Made by a program: the position numbers and the translations under genes
DNA from: Gavia stellata
Lineage: Eukaryota; Chordata; Aves; Gaviiformes; Gaviidae
Direction of reading: 5' to 3'
Assembly (NCBI RefSeq): GCF_030936135.1
Contig: NC_082602.1
Location: 4,216,001-4,280,000 of the forward strand
DNA: 64,000 nucleotides
Shown here: one piece after another, positions 47,501 through 59,500 of the stretch
How the letters are laid out: each line of letters starts with the position of its first letter
How positions within the stretch are numbered: the first letter of the stretch is position 1
Notes under the pieces: generated by a model
The model's input: only the letters and a program-made list of their open reading frames with translations
What the model was told of the DNA's origin: nothing
Database searches by the model: none

Positions 47501-50500
47501 GAGGTTGAGCGGTGCTCAACAGGGGGGGAACCCGCCAGGATTTAGTTGCAAGGCTTGACCACCCCCCGGGCAATGTGAGTGGGAGAAGATGCCGGCGAAG
47601 GCTGCAGAGCTGGGAAAGGCACCTGGAATGGTTGGCAGGTGGGGAGGCCGGGCTCCCCCGGGGCTTCTGCCAAGGCTGCCTGCTATTTGATTCCCTTAGT
47701 TATTTCTGGGCAGGAGAGCGTGCAGCTGAGGCTCTCGGCTCTCCGCCCCGCTGGGATGCTCTCCTGTGAGCATCACCGGGATGCCTCCAGCGCCTGGTGG
47801 GATGCTCAGCCCCAGGTCCCCCAAAGTTGACTGCCTCAGCATCTCCTCCCGCTTGTTAACCCGTGACTGCGTGGGGCCAAGGAGAAGCTCTGACTGAGCA
47901 AGTCTGATGGTCGGGGCTGCTAGTGAGTGACAGCCCCGAGCGGTGCTGGCTCAGCACTCGCAGCCTGGCTGGGTGCAGGGTTTTTGGGCTGAAGACCTTG
48001 CGTGCTCCCTGACTCAGCAGCTCGGTGCCACCGTGATGTGGAGGTACGGGTGGCCGGGGGATGCTGAGCACAGCACCCGCGAGGAAGTGGGGACGTGCAT
48101 GTTGACAGGAGGCAGAGAGGGGCTGAAAGCACAGGAGTGTGCGTGCAAGGGGTGGGGCTGTGCTTTGTCCTCAAAGCTCCCTTGTTCCTTCCCTTCAGCT
48201 GTACGCCTCTCCCAGGAGGTACGGGCTGTGCTCTCCATCCCCTGGGTTCACCGCGCTCAGAAAGCAAGGCAGGTGACTGATGGGGAATTTTACGGGTTGC
48301 TTCTGCCCCTCTTTGCTATGTGCAACTTTTGCTGAGCTGGTAAGCACACCGTAAATAGCCCGTGTTTTGGGAACAGGGTGGGTATGCCTTTGTGAGCTTC
48401 CAAAAAACCCTGCTCATTTGGGGACTTGAAGATGATCACTTCCAAACGCTGTTGCAGGAATTTTGGTTAAATATAGCAGAAGAGAGGGTGATTGCTGGAG
48501 ACACCCAAATCTCTTGGTGGCATTGACAGAGTCATGAATTCTGCCGGGGTGCACGCACGTGGAAGCAGTCTCGCTCGGGCACCTAGCTGTCTGTTGCCCG
48601 TGCTGTTGGACGCTCAAGGATCCCAGTCTGGCTCGTGGCACTGAATAGGAGAGCTTTGCTGCCTGACAAATTTCTGATGGTGTGGTTTGACTTGCTGCAG
48701 TGGGGAACTCAGTTTACGCTTTCCCAGGGCAAGCTGGAGCCCTTCCAGAGCAGGCTACGTTGAGCAGACCGTCTCCTCCGCTTGCAGGAGAAGGCACGAG
48801 GAATTTGAGAGGAAAGCCCATTTTTTTCTGGGGAAACTCACACCAGCTAAGGGACTCCGAAATATATGGATGTTTCTCCACCAAGTTCTGAGGGGCAGAG
48901 CTGAACCTTGCTCTTTATGAGACCTACTTCACCAGAATGGGCCATAGTGGACATTACCCATGGAGTTGGGGCTGTTACTGTGCACCCCAAGTTGTTGCAG
49001 CCTGAGAGGGGCCGGGGATAGGGGAGCACCGCTGCAGTGTAGGTGTACTTTGTTGGCTGGTGGTGATTAAAGTATTTAGGTTGATGTGTTGCCTCTTGCC
49101 TTCCAGGGCTTTCTGGGATGGAGACTTATTTCCCAAGAGGACTGGAAGAGGAACTTGGTATTTAGCAGGCAGTGGCAGGGTGCTCGCTGGTAACTCCACA
49201 CGTGGGTCCGAGGCAGCGTATCCCTCTGATACTTGTGGATGACTTGACTTGATTCTCCATCCTAGGCAAGGACCAAGCCAGAGGGCTTTTCTTCTCCAGG
49301 CAGGGAAGGCTGCCATCTTCTGTGGGCTGTATCTGTAGTTTCCAAGGCAATCATCTCTTCTGCCACGGCCTTTCACTGCAGTGCTCTGGTCCTGGGCAGC
49401 CAGATGCTCTGGCACCCGGGTAAGGTCCCCGGGGGTGCTGGGCCATTTCAAGCTGCTACTGAAGATATGGTTATCTGCGTGTGATTGAGCACGGGCTGTC
49501 TCGGCTAAACCCTGCCTGCTCGTTTGATCCCACAGCTGTAGGCATCTGCGGTGGCTGGGCTCCTCTGTGATGGCACTTGCCTAATGCATCACTGGAAGGA
49601 AAAAAAAAGTGCTGGCTCTCTGGTTTCTGCATACTTCTGGACTGATTAAATTGTTTCAGAGCCATCTGGGCCAGATATCCATGCAGGAGGCTTGTGGGCC
49701 ATCTGTTGGGGACAGCTTTGGAGCGGGGACCGTGGGCATCTGAGCACGGGACCCTTTTTCCTTTGGTGTCTCCTGGCCTCCCTCCTTGCTGGCGGGAGCA
49801 TGCAGCTACTGCTGGAGCCCGGGGGGGGGCTGCCCTAGCATATCTGCTGTTGTGTCCCCCTTACTCAAAATTAAATACTAAAGCTAAAAAGAAAAAATTA
49901 AATTAATCTCTGTGCACCGCAGGGTTAAAAGTCACGGTGGCAAGACCAGAAAGCATTGTGGGCATACTGTTAATGAGGTGCTAAGTGGGTCCTAAGGAGG
50001 TGTGACTCAGAAGAGCAGCAGAGGATGGCTTTAAAGCTCGGGTTGACTCCTGAAAGGGCCAAGGCAGCACAGGGTGCCTTGGCAGCCCTGGGCAGTGCGA
50101 GAGCCTTTGCGAATGATACGCAGTAGGCTGGCTTCTAGCAAAACCTGGCAAGTCAGAAGATACTTTTGGCAAATGCGGTGGCATTGGTAGTAGCGTGGAT
50201 GGTGAGCTTGGGAAAGCCTACTTGTTTGTAAGAAATGCGAGTTAAAGCAGTGGCCGTGCTCTCTTCACGCTGGTGCTGCTGGGCACTTCCCTCCCGTGGC
50301 TGAATTTGTGGGGAAGGGTGTCTGTGCCTGTGTTTGGTCTGATTAAAGATCCCACCTGCCTTACCTTTCGAGGTGCTCCATCCAAGGTGGTTGTGCGGTG
50401 GTCAAGCCTCCGTCCAGCTTCGCCGGCTCCAGCCATGCGTTACTGCCCTCCCTGCAGCCAGGGCTGTGCTGAGCTCTTCACAACCGCCGAGTTAGCCGGG

Positions 50501-53500
50501 AAAACTGTCCCTGTATTTTTTTGGGCAGGGATTAGCTTGCTGAAACAGCCCCAAAAATGCTCCAAAGAAAAGCTAATACCCTTTCAGGAAGGCAAGGTGG
50601 GCATGTGCAAGTGGGAGGAAGGTGAGACTGCAACAGCCCCAGGACCTTTCCCCAGCCCGGTTACCAGCACTACGTGTTTAGGGTACAGCTAGCATCTGTT
50701 TGTTCACAGATTTTTCTTTTTTCTTCTAGTCTGTAAAGCTCGTTTTCAGCTAGACCAGCATTTAGGCCCAGCTGATGGTAGAGCTGCAAGATCAGGTGGA
50801 CATATAAGTCAGAGGAGACAAGATGATGCAGGAGGGCAGGGGCAGGCTATGCCTTTGCCGTCGCGTTGCCTCCGATCAGCTTCAGCTGATGGTGAAGCTA
50901 TGCTGCTGTATGTAAATAATCCCCAGGTGGGAGGGCAAATGCATAGCAAAACAAGTGGGCCAGTGCATGATGGAAGTCAGTCTGTGGCTGGGTACAGTTT
51001 GGGCACCACACCGCAAGTGTACTGGCCACCCTTCCATTATCACTGATGTGGGGGCAAGGGTTTCATGATGGTAAAAACCCGGTAAAGTTTTTTTTGTTGG
51101 TGGTTATCTGGCAGGCAGAAGGTGAGTTGGCAAGCATAGGTAGACCCTAGACTGCTTGGTTTGCTGCTGGGTGGATGTTCTTAGCCACAGACCACAGTGG
51201 AGGACACTGGCAGGGGTTAAATCTGGGCTGGGGTCCAGCCTGGGATGTTTCCCATTGCGTTTCTCTGAGCGGGTCCCCCTGAGGTTATCTGTCCGGTTCA
51301 GAAAAGGACGAGAGGGGGGAACAACTCCTCTTCCTAGGGCCAGAAGTAGTTTGCTACCTTTGCAGGGTCTGGGGAAGCATTGCTTTTTCTGCTGTTAAAA
51401 CCATCCCCTCCGCTGGACTGAATTTGGTGCCGTCAGCGATCAGCAAAAAGGCTGTGCGTCCCAGCAGGCGCGCGAAGCCCAGCTATTTCAAACGGCCTTT
51501 GCTCCGAGCGGCTTCGGGCTTTGGGGCTGGTGTTACAGCAGGTACGTGCAGCCTGTTTTCCGTACGAAGGGTGGAAGCTGCGTGCTCCTTTGGGCTGACA
51601 GTGCGAGCATAGACGTGTCCATCACCCCAGCGGGGTACATGTCTGTGTGCAGCCAGCGGAATTGATTTGGCCTTTTACAAAGGATAATTCCAGAGGAATA
51701 TGCTAGTCTCTGACTGCGAGAGAGATTGAGATATTTTTGAATAGGAAATCTGCGTCGCGAGCGTCATTATGGGCATCGCTGAGAGTGGGTGTGAATATTC
51801 TCCTTTTAGAAAGGGAAGCATTGCCTTCATCTTCAGTATCACTTGAAAGCAGTATTATGTGTCATCAGATGGCTATTTACTGTTTAAAACTGGATTTGCA
51901 GGCTTCTTGAGTGTTCTGCAAAGGACCAGCCTTGTTTCTAAGTGTGGTAACGACCCTAATGAACAAGGATAGTTGAGGAGTATTTTAAGAGGAGGATTTC
52001 AGTTCTCCTAACCTGAGCCCTTCTTCTGTCGTTTGTCCTTAGAAGGCTCGTTGATGAAATTACTTGTTGAGCTGTAGAAAGTACAGCATGGTTAATGAAA
52101 ACTTAAGGGTAGAAAATTAGTTATTCCCAACATCAGGAAACTTAAGGAAAAAAGCTTCCCCCAACCCCTTAACCCTGCGTCATTAAATTAATCACTTCAT
52201 CAATCACTTAAACTTTCATATCTGCTTTGCTAATAGGCAATAACGTTAATGCTTACGTTTAAGAAGGGAAAGAGAGAGAGGGAGAAGGAAGAAAGTATAT
52301 TTGCAATATGGACTAATTAACATGTCAGGGTAACCTTGCTTTTGGTAACTGCCTCATCAAACCATTTGAAGGCTTGATCTCGCCACCTTTCACGTTGGAG
52401 TGCGTGAGCCCTTGCACGCGGGCTAAGCCCTTTCAAAAGAAACGGAGGAAGACGTGGGTTTGTGGTAATGAGGTCTGGGGTGATTCTTATGTGTGAGATG
52501 ACTTTAGTAGCATTAATTGTCTGTACAGGGCTGTCTGTGGGAGCTTCATTCGTGGGCTGACTTCATGCTGGGCATCGGGCTGTGCTCGACAGAGCACTCC
52601 TTGTTACCTTGGAGTGTCCAGGCTTGGATGTCAGTACCGTCTCAGCTCGGTTCAATTGGGTCTTTTCCCTGGCTGGTTGGAGGCATTAGCATGGGTGACA
52701 AACCTGATATACAGCAGGGATAACAATATGAGTCAAGCTTGGTAAAGCAAAAAACACGGGTTGGGGGGGAAAAGTATATATGCCTCTGTGTGTGTGTATA
52801 TATTCAGATTTGGAGGCTATATGTATATCTTTGTGGAGGTATTAATATTCTAAGGGAATGTGTTATGGGCCAAGAGTATTTCCCTGTACTGTAGGGAAAT
52901 ACTTGCATATGCATACACTCATAATTTTTGGTTTTGGTGGGGAAGGTGGGCTGTGCTTTCACTTTGAGTCTATCAATGGGACCTCTTAGGAAAAAGCCAT
53001 GGTCATAAACAGTGATAAACAAGCTTGTGCATTTTGCCAGATCAGCAACTTGATGTATTTGGGTTGTGTGAGCTTAAAAAAGGAAGGGGGGGGGGGTGGC
53101 GGGGGGGAAGTATACCCCATTACCCCCTGCTTCTATGTTTGCACACATTTTCATCCGAGATCTCTGCAACCTGGATCTGTTCCACCGCTCTCTGGCTAAT
53201 TTTCTTGACTGAGGAGCAAAGCAAGAACCACGTGAGAGGAGGCAGGGTGATTGCCTCGCATTACACAACGCTCAGGCGAAGTCCATGCCACGCTGGAGGA
53301 AAGCGATGGCGCGTTACGCAGTACGCTCTCGCATCTCGGCATGCTTCGCCATCCAGCCTGGGGCTGCGGTGAAGCGGCAGGTGCGTCGGGCGAAGGGTGC
53401 TGGGAATAGATGGGTTTGAGATGGGCTGGCACCCAGCCACTTGCACGGTTCGAAGTTTATCGATGGAATGCTGCAGAGGCACGCATCCAGCTCCGAAGGC

Positions 53501-56500
53501 AGCCGGGTGAGGTGGGGAACAGCTCGAGGCGCTTTGCTGCTGCAAAAGGTATCCCACCATAGCCCCAGTTGACTCTTTTTAACACAACTTTCAGACTTCT
53601 GGCCTTGTGAAAAATGAACCTTTTAATTAAACTTTGGCCGCCATGGAAGTATTACTTTGTCTTTTAAAAAAAGAAGAATTCAAGCTCTTCCCTCCCCATA
53701 CCAGTTTGCAGTTGTTGCTTCCTGGTGTTCAGTTTTGTAAAAGAAATCATAAAAGACCAAAAAAACCCAAACAAAAAGGTAAAAAAGGTCTTTTCACCTG
53801 CCTCAAAATCATCTGAGCAATTAAAATGTGAAAATTGACTTAGCTAGTCCTCATTACGGAAAACCACCACGTTCCTGGATGAAAATAAGCAGGTAGAAGA
53901 GAACCTTTCTGGAAACATATGTATGTGCTATGGTGCTGAGGTGGCGGAATAAAACTCCTGCTGTTGGGAAGTGCCTATGCAGAAAACTGCCGTGATCCCG
54001 GTGAGCATCCCCTGGTTGGGGCTGGGGTGTTGGGAGGCATTGCACTGCCCTGGCTGTGCTGATAGCGTGGCTGGCAGGCTTGCCTCTTGGGAAGCTTGTT
54101 TTGTCACGGTTTCTGCAATTTTGGGGACCGCAGGACACGCAGGGTGGGCACCTCGATGTTGTCGCACGAATCCATCCCCTCCCCAGCTCATGGCTATTAA
54201 ACCAATTTATCGCCGGCGCGTGCTAATGCACCCTTCTGCCTTTGAATGGCTTAATGTGCTTGATTGGCAGGGGGAGTTAATAAATTGGTTCGTCTTGTCA
54301 GCCTGTTCCCGTACATTGATGGCTTTTGAATTAACTGTAACCACTTGGGGGGGGGGGGAGCTGGAGGCAGCGTTGTTGGACAACTCAATGAAAACATCTG
54401 TTCAATTTGCAGCGGTGGTCAAAAGAGTGAATAAGCTCCGTGCGCTCCCTCTCGTAAAGATTTATTAATATTGCTCTTTACGCGAGGGGGAAAGATTTCA
54501 AACACTTGACATTTAATGGTTAGTAACTCAATTTTATTCCATTCATCTGCATGGGTTTGTCAAATGCCTGCCCTGTTGAGGCTCCGGTATCGTATCACGT
54601 AGGCTGTCTTTCTGTGTGCGCACGATTAGGAGGGCAACTGGGTACCTGAATACGGAGGAACCTCTTTCTTTTTTCTTTCTAATTGATTATTAGGTTTGAG
54701 GCGAGAGATCGTTATTATGGAATGTAATACTCTTGTGCAAACAGTGATGGGGCTTCGTTCCTTACTCCGCTGTTCAGTTTCAAGCAGTTAATTTGAAAAT
54801 AGGAGGGGGAAAAAAGACTTTAAAATGTAGAAAGTCCAAGGGAGACTAACGATTCGGGGTGTGGGGAGAAGTGAGGAGCATTCTCACAGGCAGATATTAA
54901 TGGTCGTTACTAACGATTTTGGGAAACAGAGGGGAAGAAATAGATATGGCAGAAGACTATAAAATAAGTAACGGCACTGCGGAAAGCCTCGATTCTTGAA
55001 ACACACCTTTTCCCGTATGACAGCCGCGTCGCATTAAACACATCCTACCGGATAAAACAATATTTCTGTATAAAAGAGCGCTGATGTAAAACTCGGTGTA
55101 GGGGGAAGGTAGGGCGAGTAACTGAAAGGGACCACATAGAAAGCACCATCCTTCCGCCGTCCCTGAAGCAGCTTTCCTAGGGTGGAAAAACAAATAAACT
55201 CCCTGGCTTCTGCATATATGTTCTTTGTCTTGGAAAAACTGTTGCAGCCCCGGGGATGCTGTCTGCAGTCCCGTTGGGTGCGGAGCTGGGAGCGACGGGT
55301 TGTGGAAGGCACATCAGCCAGAAGCTGTTACCAGCGTGTATTGGTGGGGTTGGGGAAATGGTCATAAGTTAAGGCTCCGTACTGGAGAGGGCAAGGGAAG
55401 GAAAAAAAATTCCGAAGCTGGTATCATCATCCTGCAACAGGATGCTCTTGCAGAAACCATAAAAATTGGCAGGATCCTGATGGCGAGGGACAGAGGAGGG
55501 TGAGCCCCGCAGGCGCTGGGACGCTTCGCAGCCGTTTTCTGGCAGATGGCAGGTAGAAAAGGTGTCTCCTGGAGGGGTACTACTGCCTCCCTGGATTTTA
55601 AACCAGGAGCTTGGTTTTTGCATTCCGGGTTGTAAGTTGGAGGTGTGGTTTTTTAATTTTGCTTCACACGCTGCTTGTTTTGCACCTCGAGGACGAAGAG
55701 ACAACGTATTCCTGTCCTGTTGCAGAGCAAGCTTGCAAGGTGCGGAGAGGGAGCATTTTAAATATAACTTGCTGATTTGCGGGGTTTTTTTTGTTAGAAG
55801 AATCCAGATTCTTTTAATTTTGCTCAGAAACATGCCGTTGGCTTAGGGAGCTGTTGGACTGAGCGAGCTGTTTGCTGGCTGCGTGATTTCATGCCTCCAT
55901 TTCCAGTCTTGCCCTTTGCTTTACTGGGGTCCTTGGTGCAGCATCTCTGGTTCTCGGGGACCTCCCTGTGCGTCGCTTTGGGATCCTGCTGGAGGGGGGC
56001 GTGGAACAGGGAAGTGGGCTCCGTCTCCCTATCCAAGACTGAAAAAGCATGGCAGTAGCACGTGAGTGCGGTGCTAAATATGACAGAAACCTGGTCTGCC
56101 TTGCCAGGCTGCTGAGCTGGAGGGGTGTATGGGAGCTGTACGTTTTGCAGGCTACATCGAGGTGGGGAAGGCTGGCTTGACCTGTGGGAGAAATAGCAAT
56201 TAGTGTCTGGATGCTCTTACTGGACTTGCTCCATAAAATGGGACAACGGTCCCTGGGCTCGAGGAGAACTGGAGTATTTTGCGTGAGAAGGTGTTGCCTT
56301 AGGCATCGTGTCGGCTGCCTCTCTTGGACTTCGCATCCTTCGGGCAGTACCAGGGCACTGCTTGGGCTGACATGACCAGAGATGTCTTCGGTAATTCTTT
56401 GTAAGTCATCTCTGGGGGTAAAACTGCTCTGCAGCAGCTTTGCCCTCCTCCCTTGCCAGGTTACCAACTGAATTTCCAGCATGCAATGAGAGACCGAAGG

Positions 56501-59500
56501 CTGTTGTTCAGTCCGGAGCATAAATCACTGCCTCTCTGTTGTCCTCACTGATTTCGGACCAATGACTCTGTCCTAGGATGATCAGGAGAGGGTTTCTTTC
56601 TCCAAAAATTTCCTCTCTTCCAGTGCCTCTTCCCCACGGGCCAGAATTTGATGGTTGTGGCTTTGCGCTCAGCGGCAAGTGCCCAGCTTTTCTGGCATCG
56701 GCTTCCTAAACAGCAGCAGCAGTCTGGGGGGGAAAAAAGGCTCAAGGTCTGTTTGCGTTTCACAAAGAGCTCGTTAGTTCGTATTGAAAGCCAAAAGTGC
56801 TGCGCTTGGTGGGCGTCCTGCTGTAAAATCAGCTGGAATCTGTTGGAGGTGCTGCTTTCTGGTGTTTTGGTGGGGTTTTTCGCCCCCCTCCAAAATACAA
56901 GCTCATCCCAGGCACCAGCGATACCACAGATGGTTCAGTTCTGGTTTGCCCTTTGTGTATCCTGCATCCTGTATCCAGTGGCATCATCCAGGCAAGCAGA
57001 GGGACAATTTTCATTAGGACGTTGATCCCAGAAATGAAGGAATGCCCCTACTGCCCCCCAAAAAGCTTTGCTGGCACAGATCTGCATGCAGCCTCTCTTG
57101 AGCAAGAAACAACGTGGATATTTGGCTGCCCTGGCTGGAGGGTGCCGGTAGGGTTGCGCGGGGCGGTGACAAGGGGCTTGGCTGGGTGAGCTGCTTCGCC
57201 AGGCGTGGGCTCATCCCTGTTATCTGTTAAACCCACTGCCTTGTAAAAGTGGAAGTGGCCCCAGGTGGTTGGATAATGGCATCTTTAATTGTGCTCTGAA
57301 TGAGATTAACTTCTTCTCTGACAGTTTGACATCTTTATTATTATTAATGTGTGAATAATACAGTCTGGGGTTTTTTATACATAACTTTGGTAGCAAATGT
57401 TTTCCTGTTGTTCAGCTGTGTCTGTTGCTGGTTAGCCCCCTTCGGATTCCCAGGCTCCAAGGGCAGGGATCCCTGAGGTCAAGGGATGCTGCTCCTACTT
57501 CTTTCCTTTTTAAATGGTTATTGCCATTGCATTGCAGCTATTCTCATTGATTTATTGTTTTGACCTGTGAGTAGAGGTGGTGGGAAGCAAGTCCTCCGGT
57601 AAGTCTGGAGTTACTCAGGCCAACGTGGGGGGTGATGGGATGGGACGGGACGCGGCGGGCTGGGGACCATCCCTCCCAAAGGCCAGTCAGGAGGAGCAAT
57701 ATCCATGGGCAGGGAGGAATGACTGGCCCTGTTCCAGAGAGGGATTATTATGGCCCTAAAAACTGGGTATAGGTTTGCACCGCTCCCCGTTGCCTGGGCG
57801 AAAGGGAGAAAATGATTCCAAAAGCTGTTGCCCTGCAGTGGAAAAAATGCTGGCTATGGGGAAGAGCTGCTGCCGGGGAGGGGGCTTGGGATGCTGGTGG
57901 GGCTGCGGGTGCTCTGGCAGGGGCTGGGGCCGTCTCTGAGCGGCAGGGAAGGGAGCTGCGGAGGGTGGGAGGCGGCTGCAATCTGTCGACTCCACGAAAA
58001 GTAGTTTCTGTGATGTAACCGGCTGTTAAACGGGATAACAAGGTCAATACTGCCTTTGCCTGGGAGAGCTTCAGCCAACACTTCTATCAAAACCAATATT
58101 AATTTTCACTAATTAGGAGCTGCAGCTAATGAGTGTCACAGCTAATTTACCTCATCCATAACGAGGGAGAGGAGGGGGTCAGGCGCCCGGGATCAGAGCC
58201 TGCAAATCTGCCTCCTCTCCGCTCTCCCTTTCTCTCTTGGCTGAGCGCGGGTTCGTCACCTGGATGGCTCGCCGTCTGCGGGGACGTGGCCGTGTGCGCG
58301 GTCCCCCCCAGCCTTCCTCGGGGAGGGAGGGATGCTTTGGGGAGACAGGGAAGGAGCCATATGGGGAGAGGGATTCTGCAGCAGGTGTTGTCTGGTCCAA
58401 TCTGAAAGGAATGAGCAGGCGAGCGACCGATCAGGTGAGGCGGAGAGGACTTGGCATCAAGGCATCGCCCGGCTGCTGCCAAGGGGGAGGCGGGCAGGCG
58501 ACCCGCTGGCTGCTTGGGAGAGTGCGAGAGGGGTTCTGGAGCTCAGCTCAAAGCCGTGAGGGAGAAGAAAGAGCTTGGAAGGATTTGCAAGGGAAATTTT
58601 GGGAAAGAAAAGGACGCCTGTTGTCCTGAAGGGGAAGTTGTAGCAAAGCGTGTTTGCTCTTGAAACTCTTAAATTAATTTCAAAAGCCTTTACGGTACAT
58701 TTTCTCCCCGTTCTCTTCCATACCTTTTATCCAAACGACTGCTGTATGCCAGGGTGCACAAGCCAGCCTGGAAAGCACCCTGAGCACGAAGTGATGAAGC
58801 AGTTAGTCTGTCACCGTTCCTACAGCCTTCTGACTCCCTAAAGCGACTCTCTTTCTCTGATAGAGTATTGCCGCGGGTCTTTGATTTTGTGACAAGCTGG
58901 GCAAGCGTTGCAAAGGACAGGCGTGTTTGCGGGGACTGAATTTTTTACCGGGTAGCTTGTGTGCCGTGCAGGTTGGCTTCTAGTAAAGCTTGCAGGCAGG
59001 AGTATTCCACAGATGTTGCCAACAGTACTAATAGAAAGAGAATTTCTGATTTGGAGTTATCCCTGTTTGTCCTGTAAACTTGATCTGATGGCTCAGGCAA
59101 AGGAAGAAAGGGTATGCTGTCCACTGTATCCTTCTAAAATGGCTCAGGTTTTATAGTCTGCACTTTCTAAACAAGCTGGAGACTAAGAAGTACCCATAGA
59201 GATTATTGCTTTCAGTAAGAATACACTAGGGAAATTTGCGGTCTGCTCTCAGACAGCTCATTGTTAGGAATGGCCAAAATTGACTCAATAAATTGGTTTT
59301 ATTCACATTGCCCTGACTATAAACCTCAGGAGCCTTCCTTGCCTGAATTGATCCGTTCTGCCAGCGAAGGGGTGAGCTACGCGCGCACCGTCAGCCCATC
59401 CTGACGTGTGCTTGAAGGAGGAGGGAAGAGCTGTTGCCTTGTCCGAGGCAGCTTTCCCAACAGACATCCTCCTGTTCGAAGTTTCTGAAGCCTTGAGAAA

